A stretch of DNA of 64,000 nt, from positions 8,877 to 72,876 of the forward strand of contig DAIUEV010000010.1 in assembly GCA_036844945.1 (NCBI GenBank), written 5' to 3'. Positions 34,518-42,782 of this stretch are shown piece after piece. Made by a program: the position numbers and the translations under genes. The notes under the pieces were generated by a model. The model did no database searches and was not told the origin of the DNA. It worked only from the letters and a program-made list of their open reading frames with translations. Position 1 is the first letter of the stretch. Each line of letters starts with the position of its first letter. The DNA is from Palsa-461 sp036844945 (lineage in GTDB: Bacteria > Actinomycetota > Acidimicrobiia > Acidimicrobiales > RAAP-2).

Positions 34518-35920
34518 CAGGACGCGTCCCCTGCCGGTGCCGCTGCCTCGAGTTGCTGACTCTCCACGGAAACCTCCACCTCGTCGCCCCGGTCGTCGTC
34601 ACCCAAGTTCACTCGCAGATCGTCCCGCGAAGCGGGATTCCCCGCTTCATCGACGAGCTGCACGTGATCAAGCAGCCATGTAAGCGCCTTGGCCTTCCTC
34701 TGCTCCGAGCGTACCTCGCCGATACGCCCATCGCGGTCGAGCCGGTCCCGCAGCTCGGAGGGGTCGACCTGCAGGCGCTCGGCGCTCGCGGAAAGTTGCT
34801 CCTCCAGCTCCGCGTCGTCGACCCGCAGTCCCTCGGCGTCGGCGAGCGCCCGGAGGGCGAGGTCCGCCTTCACCGATCGCAGCGCGTCGACGCGCAGTTC
34901 GGCGAGCAGGGCTTCGGCGTCGCGACCGGTGGCCGCCAGGAACTGATCGATCGTGAGCTTCTGCTCCTCGAGGCGATGCCCGAGGTCGTGGACCCGGCGG
35001 CGCACCTCCTCGTCGACGAGCAAGTCGGGCACCTCGTCGTCGTCGACGAGCTCGACGAGCGCGGCCACGCTGTTCTCCCGCCAGGCAAAGCGCGCCTCGA
35101 TCAGCCGCATCTGGGCGAGCCGCTCGCCGATGTCGCTCCGCAGCTCCTGCAGCGTCGAGAACTCGGAGTTCTCGGCGACCCATTCGTCGGTCGGCTCGGG
35201 CAGCCGCTTCTCCTTCACGTCCTTCACGAGCACGCTGAAGGCCAGGGTCTCGTCCCCGCGTCCCGCCACCGGGGCGCGGAAGGCCAGCACGTCGCCCGCT
35301 TTGGACCCCCGCAGCTGGTTGTCGAGCTCGTCGGCCACGCTGCCGGTCCCGACCTCGTACAAGAAGTCGTCGGCCGCGACGACCTCCTCGCCTCCGCTCG
35401 ACTTCGCGTGGAGGTTGATCGTCACGTTGTCCTTGTCCCTGGCCTTGCGGGTGACCTCGACCAGTTCGCCGTCGTTCTCCCGGAGGCGGTCGACCTGGGC
35501 GTCGACGTCGGCGTCTGGCACCGCGAGGGACGGCACGGTCGCCTGGAGCCCGGCGTAGCCGGGGATCGCCACGGTCGGGCGGACCTGGACCAGCGCGTCG
35601 AACTCGAGGGCGCCGCTCTCCTCCCCGGCGGTGATGTCGATGTTGGGTGGCGCGATGGGGTCGAGCTCGGTCTCGGCGACGGCGCGGGCGTAGAACTCGG
35701 GCAGGGCCTCGCGAAGGGCCTCGCTGCGGAGGCTGCCCGATCCACCGAGGCGCGCCTCGAGCACCTGGCGCGGGACCTTGCCGGGCCGGAACCCGGGCAC
35801 CCGGATCTCGCGCGACAACTTGCGCACGGTCTGCTCGAGGGCATGGTCCATCTCGGATTCTTCGACCTGGACGGAAAGCCGGACCTTGGAACCCTCGACG
35901 GCTTCGGCGGAGGCACGCAT
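34517..35920 (-). CDS. tig: trigger factor
   Basis: Ribosome-bound chaperone of 467 aa. The ribosome-binding signature is VPGFRPGKVPRQVLEARL (about residues 40-57), followed by the FKBP-type domain (about 160-245) and a long helical C-terminal domain ending in an acidic Glu/Ala tail. TAGAGT at 35934-35939 is a -10 candidate with a short leader containing AGGT. It heads the tig-clpP-clpX operon. Confidence 0.96.
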   Translation of the reverse strand: MRASAEAVEGSKVRLSVQVEESEMDHALEQTVRKLSREIRVPGFRPGKVPRQVLEARLGGSGSLRSEALREALPEFYARAVAETELDPIAPPNIDITAGEESGALEFDALVQVRPTVAIPGYAGLQATVPSLAVPDADVDAQVDRLRENDGELVEVTRKARDKDNVTINLHAKSSGGEEVVAADDFLYEVGTGSVADELDNQLRGSKAGDVLAFRAPVAGRGDETLAFSVLVKDVKEKRLPEPTDEWVAENSEFSTLQELRSDIGERLAQMRLIEARFAWRENSVAALVELVDDDEVPDLLVDEEVRRRVHDLGHRLEEQKLTIDQFLAATGRDAEALLAELRVDALRSVKADLALRALADAEGLRVDDAELEEQLSASAERLQVDPSELRDRLDRDGRIGEVRSEQRKAKALTWLLDHVQLVDEAGNPASRDDLRVNLGDDDRGDEVEVSVESQQLEAAAPAGDAS

Positions 35921-35950
35921 AGCGGGAGGTCACACTCTACCGGTGGCCAC

Positions 35951-35977
35951 CCCGCCGACCGCGACCATCGCGGCGGG
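35951..35977 (-). terminator. GC-rich hairpin after the MDMPI gene
   Basis: CCCGC...GCGGG and CGCGA-CCA-TCGCG can pair, giving a stem with a 4-base bulge immediately after the stop codon of the upstream minus-strand gene and before tig. There is no U-tract, so it would be an actinobacterial-type hairpin terminator at best. Confidence 0.35.
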
Positions 35978-36799
35978 TCAGATCATGAAGTTCATGGATC
36001 GCACGATCTTGCGCCCGAGCTCCGCGTCGCCCTCGACCCCGACGTCGCCGGCGTCGAGGACCGCCTCGGGGTCCTCCCGGCCACAGGCGAGGCGGACGAA
36101 GTGCTCGGCCGGCATGCGGAGCCGGACCGTCGGGGAGGCGGGCGCGCCGTCGAGGACATTGGCCCGCTTGCCCTCGACCCCGATCGCGAGCTCCCGCGCC
36201 AGCGGCCCCTCGATGTCGAACACCACCGTGGTGCCCTCGGGCGGGCCGACCTGCCGCCCGACGACGAACCCCATACCCGAGGTGAGCCGGCGCAGAGCGA
36301 CGGCCTCGCCCCGCCCGCCCCGGTCGCCGGGCCGGTCGATCGCCCAGCGGATGTCCTGGCCGTGGACCCAGCTGTCCATGATCCGGATCTGCATGAACTC
36401 GCCGTAGGGGGCCTCGCCGATCGGGCTCCAGCCGGGCACCTCCCACCGCTCCGCCGGCATCGCCCGGAGCTCCCCCAGGCGCTTCTGGGTCACCTCGACG
36501 AACTCGGCCAGCACCTCGGTCCCCGGCACGCCCCGCCGGGCCTCGATCCACGCCTCGTTCGACGCGCCGATGGGGTTCCGGACGTGCTCGGGCATCGGGT
36601 CCGGCGCGCTTGGCGCCGCCGTGCCGAGGAGGCTCAACTCGGTCCCGATCATGTGCGAGACGTGGTCCCGCACGGTCCAGCCGGGACAGTCGGTGTCCCG
36701 GTCCCAGGCATCGGGATGGAGGCTCTCCAGTGCCTGGGCGGTGGCCGACCAGGTCTCTTCGAGGGCGGCGATGGTCTCTTCGGGCGAGGTGTCAGGCAC
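35978..36799 (-). CDS. maleylpyruvate-isomerase-family mycothiol-dependent enzyme (MDMPI)
   Basis: A 273 aa protein of the DinB-like MDMPI family: N-terminal four-helix metal-binding domain (WTVRDHVSHMIGTE, then IMDSWVHGQDIRWA with His/Asp ligands) and a C-terminal SCP2-like domain (about 165-270). Members use mycothiol; the substrate here is unknown. The start is placed at GTG 36799 because TACGAT lies exactly 6 bases before it; the frame opens at ATG 36823, which would lie upstream of the expected transcript start. Confidence 0.85.
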   Translation of the reverse strand: MPDTSPEETIAALEETWSATAQALESLHPDAWDRDTDCPGWTVRDHVSHMIGTELSLLGTAAPSAPDPMPEHVRNPIGASNEAWIEARRGVPGTEVLAEFVEVTQKRLGELRAMPAERWEVPGWSPIGEAPYGEFMQIRIMDSWVHGQDIRWAIDRPGDRGGRGEAVALRRLTSGMGFVVGRQVGPPEGTTVVFDIEGPLARELAIGVEGKRANVLDGAPASPTVRLRMPAEHFVRLACGREDPEAVLDAGDVGVEGDAELGRKIVRSMNFMI

Positions 36800-36811
36800 G
36801 GACAGATCGTA
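36800..36811 (-). promoter_or_regulatory. leaderless-type -10 box for the MDMPI gene (TACGAT-N6-GTG)
   Basis: Minus-strand TACGAT at 36806-36811 is followed by 6 bases and GTG 36799. The spacing decides the start of the gene and argues against ATG 36823. Confidence 0.5.
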
Positions 36812-36986
36812 GAACCCACCCATTTCGCCCGCCCGGTGCCGCCCCCTCAGCCGTTTTCAGTATCTTTCATGCTTTCTTGGACTCCAGGGTCCCCCCGTAG
36901 GCAGGGAGCCACCGCTAGGTTCATGCCCGTCCCGAACCTGGGTCTGCCCAGATCGCAGGGGACGAGAACGGCGAGGAGGAGTCGCA

Positions 36987-37145
36987 ATGGCTTCGTATGA
37001 GGGGTATTGCGTGAAGTGCCGAGAGAAGCGGACGTTCGAGGGCCACGAAGTCGAGCTGGCGAACGGCCGTCGTGCGGCACAGGGCATCTGCCCCACGTGC
37101 GGTACCAAGATGAACCGGATTCTCGGGAAGAAAGCCACGGCCTGA
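36987..37145 (+). CDS. DUF5679 small zinc-ribbon-like protein
   Basis: A 52 aa protein with four cysteines in two CxxC pairs (Cys8/Cys11 and Cys35/Cys38), starting MASYEGYCVKCREKR and ending ICPTCGTKMNRILGKK. This matches the DUF5679 family, common in actinobacteria and without known role; zinc binding and nucleic-acid contact are likely from the motif. A GAGGAGGAG ribosome binding site lies 6 bases before the ATG, and TAGGTT (36916-36921) is a -10 candidate. It is followed by about 190 bases without a gene and then tRNA-Pro. Confidence 0.88.
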   Translation: MASYEGYCVKCREKRTFEGHEVELANGRRAAQGICPTCGTKMNRILGKKATA

Positions 37146-37333
37146 TCGAGCGAGCCGGCGCCGGCGTGATCGCCCTGGCGCCGGACGCTCGTCGCACGGC
37201 GGGCGGGCTCCACCCGTAACGGGGAGGCGATCGCGCAACCTGCGTCGGAGTGGTCCTGCGCGCCCCGGGTGGGGTGGCCGCAGGCGTGCCCGGCGCCGCG
37301 GATCCAGGAGATACCGTCTCTGCGAGCAGCACA

Positions 37334-37408
37334 CGGGGCGTAGCGCAGCCTGGTTAGCGCACGTGCTTTGGGAGCACGAGGTCCCCGGTTCAAATCCGGG
37401 CGCCCCGA
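37334..37408 (+). tRNA. tRNA-Pro (anticodon TGG)
   Basis: A full cloverleaf of 75 bases can be folded: acceptor stem CGGGGCG/CGCCCCG, D stem GCGC/GCGC with loop AGCCTGGTTA, anticodon stem CGTGC/GCACG with loop TTTGGGA (anticodon TGG at 37369-37371), and T stem CCCGG/CCGGG with loop TTCAAAT. The discriminator base is A and CCA is not encoded. Confidence 0.97.
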
Positions 37409-37440
37409 CGCCGGGCCGGGCACCCACCCGGGCCCGCCGC

Positions 37441-38067
37441 CTACCCCTGATCCTCCCGGGATCGGCCAGCGGCGAGCCGCTTGAGTCGGCGGGACCGCCA
37501 GAAGTGGTACGCGACCAGCGCGGCCACGATCACGCCAGCTCCGACGTACGACCAGATGCCGATCGTGCGCAGCGCGTGCTCGTAGGCAGTACCGAGGGCG
37601 TAGCCGAGCATCGTGTAGAGGGTGGCCCACACGACCCCGCCGATGACGTCGTAGACCACGAAGCTCCGCAGCCGCAGGTCGCTCAGGCCGGCGAGCGCCG
37701 GCATCACGGCGCGGACGACGACCACGAAGCGCCCGATGACCACCGCCGGGCCGCCCCGGGTGCTGAGCTGGTCCCGGGCCCGGGCGACCATTGGATGGTC
37801 ACGCAGCCGGGTGTGCTCGAGCACCCACGGCAGGATCAGCCGCCCGAGGCCGTAGCCGACCAGGTAGGAGCCGATCGCGGCGGCGACCGCCACCACCACC
37901 ATCACGACGATGTCGACCCGGTGCTGCTTGGCCAGCACCCCGCCCAGGACCATGGACAGCTCACCGGGCACGAAGAACCCGATCCCGAAGCCGGACTCCG
38001 CGAACAGGAGGCCGGCCACCACCAGGTAGATGACCGGACCGTGGAAGTGCTTGAGGAAGTCGGTCAT
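37441..38067 (-). CDS. DedA-family membrane protein
   Basis: A 208 aa membrane protein with about four to five hydrophobic segments and the DedA signatures FFVPGELSMVLGG near residue 30-45 and RFVVVVRAVMPALAGLSD near 112-129. DedA proteins act in lipid recycling across the membrane, undecaprenyl phosphate in some cases. It ends in a basic tail (RRLKRLAAGRSREDQG). It is convergent with tRNA-Pro and divergent from the serine hydrolase gene. Confidence 0.92.
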   Translation of the reverse strand: MTDFLKHFHGPVIYLVVAGLLFAESGFGIGFFVPGELSMVLGGVLAKQHRVDIVVMVVVAVAAAIGSYLVGYGLGRLILPWVLEHTRLRDHPMVARARDQLSTRGGPAVVIGRFVVVVRAVMPALAGLSDLRLRSFVVYDVIGGVVWATLYTMLGYALGTAYEHALRTIGIWSYVGAGVIVAALVAYHFWRSRRLKRLAAGRSREDQG

Positions 38068-38151
38068 GGTCCGCAGGCGGCCCCGGGCCGACCGGCCCGG
38101 GTGCGCACCCTCACCGCCCGGAGCCTACGGGCCGGATGACGAGGCCTTCGG

Positions 38152-38157
38152 TAACCT
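38152..38157 (+). promoter_or_regulatory. candidate -10 box (TAACCT) for the serine hydrolase gene
   Basis: TAACCT would place the transcript start near 38164. This lies after ATG 38136 and before GTG 38193, which has AGGGGG upstream. It therefore decides the start in favour of the GTG. Confidence 0.35.
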
Positions 38158-38192
38158 GCGCCTGCACGCATCCGGCAAACATAGGGGGCACC

Positions 38193-39347
38193 GTGTCCGA
38201 CGCGACCGGGGAGATCCAGGGCACCTGCGACGAGAAGTTCGCGGCGGTGCGAGAGGCGTTCCAGAAGAACTTCGACGACGAGCTCGACGTCGGCGCCTCT
38301 GTCGCCGTCTACCTCGAGGGTGAGTCGGTGGTCGACCTGTGGGGCGGCTTCGCCGACCCCGACCGCACGGTCCCCTGGGAGCGCGACTCGATCACCAACG
38401 TCTGGTCGACGACGAAGACCATGACCAACCTGTGCGCGCTGATCCTCGCCGATCAGGGCGAGCTGGACCTGCACGGGCCCGTGGCCGCCTACTGGCCCGA
38501 GTTCAAGGCCAACGACAAGGAGCGGATCGAGGTCCGCCACCTGCTCTCCCACACGGCCGGCCTCTCGGGCTGGGAGGAGCCCATCACCGTCGAGGACCTG
38601 TACGACTGGGAGAAGGTGACCTCGCTTCTGGCCGCCCAGAAGCCGTGGTGGGAGCCGGGGACCGCCTCGGGCTACCACGCGCTCACGCAGGGATACCTGG
38701 TCGGAGAGGTCGTGCGGCGGGTCACCGGGCAGAGCCTCGGGACCTTCTTCGCGAAGGAGGTTGCCGGACCGCTCGGCGGCGACTTCCTGATCGGCCTCCC
38801 GGCGAAGGACGACGCCCGCACGGTCAGGGTGATCCCGCCGGGGAACGCCCTCCTCGAGCAGGCGACGCCCGAGATGCTCGAGAACCCGCTGCTCATCAAG
38901 ACCTTCACGAACCCGGTGCTCTCCCCCGACGTGGCCTGGGAGGAGGCGTGGCGGCGGGCCGAGATCCCGGCCGCCAACGGGCAGAGCAACGCCCGCGGCG
39001 TGGCGGCGGTGCAGTCGATCGTCTCCAACCACGGGGAGGCCCGGGGGGTCCGGCTCATGTCGCCCAAGGGGTGCGACGCCATCTTCGAGGAGCAGTCGAA
39101 CGGGAACGACCTGGTCATGAGCGTTCCGCTCCGCTTCGGGATCGGCTACGGCCTCGGCAGCGACCTCATCCCGATGGGCCCGCGCGGGTGCTTCTGGGGC
39201 GGCCTCGGCGGCTCGATCGTGGTCTCCGACCTCGACGCCCGCATCACCATCGCCTACGTGATGAACCGGATGGAGGCCGGGCTCATCGGAGACGTGCGCG
39301 GCATCAACCTGGTGATGGCGGCGGTGCTGAGCCTCGCCTCGGGCTGA
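38193..39347 (+). CDS. serine hydrolase, class C beta-lactamase/EstB-like
   Basis: A 384 aa protein of the beta-lactamase-related esterase family. The SxxK motif is Ser72-Thr-Thr-Lys75 (VWSTTKTMTNL); LSHTAGLSGWEE and SGYHALTQGYLVGEVV follow, as in EstB-type esterases. No signal peptide is visible, so it is probably a cytoplasmic esterase rather than a secreted beta-lactamase. GTG 38193 with AGGGGG upstream is preferred over ATG 38136. Single plus-strand gene, convergent with uppP. Confidence 0.88.
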   Translation: MSDATGEIQGTCDEKFAAVREAFQKNFDDELDVGASVAVYLEGESVVDLWGGFADPDRTVPWERDSITNVWSTTKTMTNLCALILADQGELDLHGPVAAYWPEFKANDKERIEVRHLLSHTAGLSGWEEPITVEDLYDWEKVTSLLAAQKPWWEPGTASGYHALTQGYLVGEVVRRVTGQSLGTFFAKEVAGPLGGDFLIGLPAKDDARTVRVIPPGNALLEQATPEMLENPLLIKTFTNPVLSPDVAWEEAWRRAEIPAANGQSNARGVAAVQSIVSNHGEARGVRLMSPKGCDAIFEEQSNGNDLVMSVPLRFGIGYGLGSDLIPMGPRGCFWGGLGGSIVVSDLDARITIAYVMNRMEAGLIGDVRGINLVMAAVLSLASG

Positions 39348-39359
39348 GGCGCCGGTCCC

Positions 39360-40313
39360 CTACCGGATGCCGAAGTAGGCGATCCCGGCGACGCCGAGGG
39401 CGAGGCAGTAGCAGGCGAACGGGACCAGCCCGCGGGTCCGGAACCACCGGACGAGGAACCGGACCGAGAAGAGCGCCATCAGGAACGCCGCGACGCTGCC
39501 GGCGATCACCTGGCCACGGATCCCGTTGCCGAGGTGGCCGAGGAGGTCGGGGATCTTGAGTATCCCGGCCGCCAGGATGGGCGGCGCCGACAGGAGGAAG
39601 GCGAACCGGGCGGCGTCCTCGTAGGTGAGTCCCCGCCACAGCCCGGTCACCATGCACACGCCGTCCCGGCTGATCCCGGCGAACAGCGCGCTCGACTGGG
39701 CGAACCCGACCAACACGGCGTCGCGCAGGCGGAGTGAGGCGAGGACCTCGGAGTCATGATCGCCCTCGCCGACCGGTGGCGCCCCCGCCTCGGGGGGCCG
39801 GGCTGCGGGCGCGGCCGGAGCGCTCACGGCCAGGGCGGGCTCGAGGGCGCGACGGGCCCGGGCGCGTCGCCGCAGCCACTCGCCGGTGAGCAGGAGCAGA
39901 CCGTTGACCGCGAGGAAGTCGGCGACGACGTAGGGCTTGGCGAACAGCGTGCGGAACTGGTGCTCGAGGGTGAAGCCGAGGATCCCGACGGGGATCGTGG
40001 CCACGATGATGAACCAGGCGGCCCGCTCGTCGGCCGTCTCGGCCCGCCGGGTCCGCAGGCTGGAGAAGAACCCCTTCACGATCCGCAGCCAGTCGCGCCA
40101 GAAGTAGGCGATCAACGCGAGGGCGGTGGCCACGTGCAGGCCCACCACGAACGCGAGGTACGGGGATTCCGACGAGGCCTGCTGGGTGACCAGCTTGGAC
40201 CACGATCCCCCGATGAACGCCGGGATGATCACGGTGTGCCCGAGGCTCGAGACCGGGAAGAGCTCGGCGACCCCCTGAATGATCCCGATCACGATCGCCT
40301 GAAGGAAGCTCAC
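39360..40313 (-). CDS. uppP: undecaprenyl-diphosphatase UppP/BacA
   Basis: Membrane phosphatase of 317 aa that recycles the peptidoglycan lipid carrier. The first family motif is GVAELFPVSSLGHT (about 14-27), the second GISRDGVCMVTG near residue 217. A hydrophilic loop of about 65 residues rich in Ala/Pro/Arg (around 145-210) is inserted between membrane segments; most UppP proteins are near 270 aa without it. GTG start, with a TAACTT -10 candidate (40371-40376) upstream. Only 12 bases separate its end from the convergent serine hydrolase. Confidence 0.93.
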   Translation of the reverse strand: MSFLQAIVIGIIQGVAELFPVSSLGHTVIIPAFIGGSWSKLVTQQASSESPYLAFVVGLHVATALALIAYFWRDWLRIVKGFFSSLRTRRAETADERAAWFIIVATIPVGILGFTLEHQFRTLFAKPYVVADFLAVNGLLLLTGEWLRRRARARRALEPALAVSAPAAPAARPPEAGAPPVGEGDHDSEVLASLRLRDAVLVGFAQSSALFAGISRDGVCMVTGLWRGLTYEDAARFAFLLSAPPILAAGILKIPDLLGHLGNGIRGQVIAGSVAAFLMALFSVRFLVRWFRTRGLVPFACYCLALGVAGIAYFGIR

Positions 40314-40386
40314 TCGGACTCCGGGGCTCGGCCATCGCGGGCGGTGCGGCGCACCCGCGTCCAGCGAACGAAGTTAGGCGACGGTG

Positions 40387-40422
40387 CTCCGCCGGCGGCG
40401 CATGCCCGGCGGTCCGGCGGAG
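40387..40422 (-). terminator. inverted repeat after the DUF6295 gene
   Basis: CTCCGCCGG (40387-40395) and CCGGCGGAG (40414-40422) are perfect 9-base arms around an 18-base loop, 3 bases after the DUF6295 stop on the minus strand. It lies between that gene and uppP. There is no U-run, so hairpin-type termination is possible but unproven. Confidence 0.4.
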
Positions 40423-40425
40423 GGT

Positions 40426-40695
40426 TCAGATCGCTCCGAGCGCCTGCGCCTCGTCGTGCGCGAGGGTGGCGAGGATCGATTCGGCGAGCACCCGGGCCGA
40501 ACGGGCGTCCAGCTCGACCGCCACCCGCTCGCTCGGGTCCGCGCCGGCCGCCCGGAAGTCGATGCACAGCGCGTGCTCGACCGGGGCCTCCTGGGGGTGG
40601 TCGAAGTACACGACGGCCTCGCGGATCGGGAACCAGCCCTTGGCCCCGAGGCCGGTGCCGGCGACCGGCTCGGTCGTGGTGAGGTATGTGCACAT
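40426..40695 (-). CDS. DUF6295 family small protein
   Basis: An 89 aa protein starting MCTYLTTTEPVAGTG, with GWFPIREAVVYFDHPQEAP and a ADPSERVAVELDARSARVL helix-type end. This is the pattern of the actinobacterial DUF6295 family, whose role is unknown. ATG 40695 is 6 bases after the stop of the dienelactone hydrolase gene, so the two are one transcript; a shared function is possible but not shown. Confidence 0.8.
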   Translation of the reverse strand: MCTYLTTTEPVAGTGLGAKGWFPIREAVVYFDHPQEAPVEHALCIDFRAAGADPSERVAVELDARSARVLAESILATLAHDEAQALGAI

Positions 40696-40700
40696 CGGGC

Positions 40701-41447
40701 TCAGGCCTCCAGGTGGGCGCCGTAGAACGCCCAGATCTGGTGCCAGCCGTCCCGGGCGGCTTCGGCGTTGTAGCTCGGCCGCTCCACCCAGAAGAAGGCG
40801 TGCCCGGCGTCCTCGTAGCTGTGGAACTCGTAGGTCTTCGAGTGCTTCTTCAGCTCTTCCTCCATCCGGGCCACGTGCTCGGGCGAGGGGTTCGCGTCTT
40901 GCACCCCGAAGAGGCCGAGCATCGGGCAGTGGAGGTCCTTCGTCATGTCGATCACCGCGACCGGCCGCTCCGGGGTGAGCTGGTCCGGGTTCACCACCAC
41001 CCCGCCCCCGTAGCAGTCGACCGCCGCGTCGAGCTCGAGGTTGCAGGCGCTCAGGTAGCTCTGTCGGCCCCCCGAGCAGTAGCCGATCACGCCGACCTTC
41101 CCGTTCGCGCCCGGCTGGGCCTTGAGGAACGCCATCGCCCCGGCGATGTCCTCGAGGCACTGGGCGTCCGGGACGCCACCGGCCGCCCGGGCGGCCGCGG
41201 CTCCGTCGCCCGACGAGGCACCGGGTGCGTAGCGGTGGAAGAGATTCGGCACGACCGCGCCGTATCCGTGGGCGGCGAACCGTCGGGCGATCTCCTTGGT
41301 CGAGGAGTCGTAGCCGGGCATGTGGTGAATGACCACGACGCTGCCGAAGGAGGTCCCCTCCATCGGCCTCGCGTGGTAGCCCTCGATCTCGTCGCCCCGG
41401 CCCGAGGTCAGACCGATCGTCCCGGCCTCGATCCTGTCACCGCTCAT
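40701..41447 (-). CDS. dienelactone hydrolase family protein
   Basis: An alpha/beta hydrolase of 248 aa with the DLH-type Cys nucleophile (Cys124, GYCSGG), an Asp in the following strand region and His in EDAGHAFFW. Family members open lactones in aromatic catabolism or act as carboxylesterases. AAAGGG precedes the ATG. It is followed directly by DUF6295. The substrate cannot be told from sequence. Confidence 0.88.
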   Translation of the reverse strand: MSGDRIEAGTIGLTSGRGDEIEGYHARPMEGTSFGSVVVIHHMPGYDSSTKEIARRFAAHGYGAVVPNLFHRYAPGASSGDGAAAARAAGGVPDAQCLEDIAGAMAFLKAQPGANGKVGVIGYCSGGRQSYLSACNLELDAAVDCYGGGVVVNPDQLTPERPVAVIDMTKDLHCPMLGLFGVQDANPSPEHVARMEEELKKHSKTYEFHSYEDAGHAFFWVERPSYNAEAARDGWHQIWAFYGAHLEA

Positions 41448-41522
41448 GTCGTTGCCCTTTCGCCGTGGGAGGCGCCGCGACGCGGGCCCGGGGGCCGCAC
41501 CGTCGGCTCGATCCAGCCTCGC

Positions 41523-41538
41523 GGCCCGGGCCCGGGCC
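41523..41538 (-). terminator. perfect GC palindrome after the RidA gene
   Basis: A 16-base perfect palindrome of alternating GG/CCC/GGG blocks lies 17 bases after the RidA stop. A second G/C-rich block (41481-41497) could pair with it in other ways. A hairpin terminator is one reading; chance in high-GC DNA is another. Confidence 0.3.
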
Positions 41539-41555
41539 GGGCAACCCGTGGCCGC

Positions 41556-41948
41556 TCAGTCGGCGACGACCGCCTCGGCCTCGATCTCCACTAAGAAGCG
41601 CGGGTCGAGGAGGGCCGCCACGACCACCATTGTGGCGGCCGGGCGCGTCGTTCCGAACGCCTCGGCGTGCGCGGCTCCGACCGCATCGGCGTCCTCGGCC
41701 CGGCACAGGAACATGCGGGTCCGGACGACGTCGGCGAGCCCGGCCCCGAGGTCCTCGAGGGCCGACCCGATGATCTCGATGCACCGCCGTGCCTGGACGC
41801 CGGCGTCGTCGGGGCAGGAGCCGTCCGGCCAGATCGGCGCGGTTCCCGAGACGAGCACGCGGGACCCCTCCCGCACCGCGCGGCTGAAGCCGATGGTCGC
41901 CTCGAACGGGGAGCCCGAGGATGCCCGCCGGCGACCGGCGTCGGTCAC
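41556..41948 (-). CDS. RidA-family protein
   Basis: A 130 aa trimeric-type RidA (YjgF/YER057c) protein. It has the SRAVREGSRVLVSGTAP strand region and TRMFLCRAEDADAVGAAHAEAFG; the conserved Arg near residue 90 that deaminates imines is present (VVRTRMFL). GTG 41948 overlaps the enoyl-CoA hydratase stop (GTGA). RidA proteins quench reactive enamines, but several act in specific catabolic pathways; linkage to a hydratase suggests the latter. Confidence 0.9.
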   Translation of the reverse strand: MTDAGRRRASSGSPFEATIGFSRAVREGSRVLVSGTAPIWPDGSCPDDAGVQARRCIEIIGSALEDLGAGLADVVRTRMFLCRAEDADAVGAAHAEAFGTTRPAATMVVVAALLDPRFLVEIEAEAVVAD

Positions 41949-42697
41949 GACCCGGTGAATCGGGGCTCGCGCCGCCCGCTCGACGCCGCGACCCCCTCGG
42001 CGAAGTCGGCGGTGCGGCGCAGCCGGTCCTGCTCGGCGCGTTCGAGGTCGGTGGCCTCCCGGACTCGCTCGGCCAAGCCACGGCGCATGGTGGCCCGGAT
42101 GGCCCGCACCGACAGCGGTGCGGCCCCGGCGAGCTCCACAGCCATCGACCGCGCCTCGCCAAAGATGGCGTCGTTCGAGGCGGCCAGCCGGTCGCACAGC
42201 CCGAGCGCGAACGCCTCCTCCCCGCCGATGCGTCGACCGGTGTAGAGCAGTGACGTCGCGGCCTGGTTCCCGACGACGAGCGGCAGCGTGACGCTGAGCG
42301 CGAAGCCGTGGTGGAACCCGAGCCGGGAGAAGTTCGCCGCGAACCGGCTCTCGGGGCTGGCCACCCGGAAGTCGGCCGACAGGGCGAGCCCGAGACCGCC
42401 CCCGATCGCCGCGCCGGTGACGGCCGCCACGACCGGGAGCTCGGCGGTGAACAGGCGAACCGCATGGTCATAGAGCTCGCCCACCGTGCGCTCGGTGCCG
42501 CTCGTCAGATCCGCCCCCGCACAGAAGTGCCGGCCCTCGGCGCACAGCACGATGGCGCGGCAGGGTCCGCGTTGGAGCTCCTCGTAGGCGTCGGCGATCG
42601 CCGCCACCAGCGCCACGTCGAAGAAGTTGTTGGGTGGCCGGTGGAGCTCGACGGTCGCGACGTAGTCGTCGCCCTGCTCCACCGTCACGTCGCCCAC
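41945..42697 (-). CDS. enoyl-CoA hydratase/isomerase family protein
   Basis: A crotonase-fold protein of 250 aa, GTG start. The oxyanion-hole regions are EGRHFCAGADL (about 54-64) and AAIGGGLGLALSADFR (about 95-110). A Glu acid/base of classical hydratases is not clearly placed (FSRLGFHHGFA replaces the usual PE-type stretch), so an isomerase or another crotonase activity is possible. It is coupled to RidA and 85 bases after the acyl-CoA dehydrogenase gene. Confidence 0.88.
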   Translation of the reverse strand: MGDVTVEQGDDYVATVELHRPPNNFFDVALVAAIADAYEELQRGPCRAIVLCAEGRHFCAGADLTSGTERTVGELYDHAVRLFTAELPVVAAVTGAAIGGGLGLALSADFRVASPESRFAANFSRLGFHHGFALSVTLPLVVGNQAATSLLYTGRRIGGEEAFALGLCDRLAASNDAIFGEARSMAVELAGAAPLSVRAIRATMRRGLAERVREATDLERAEQDRLRRTADFAEGVAASSGRREPRFTGS

Positions 42698-42782
42698 GCC
42701 ACCTACCCCGCTTCTGTCTCGCCCGACCGGATCGGCTTGTGACGACCCTACCGAGCCGGGCCCGAGTGGGGCGAGGCCGACC

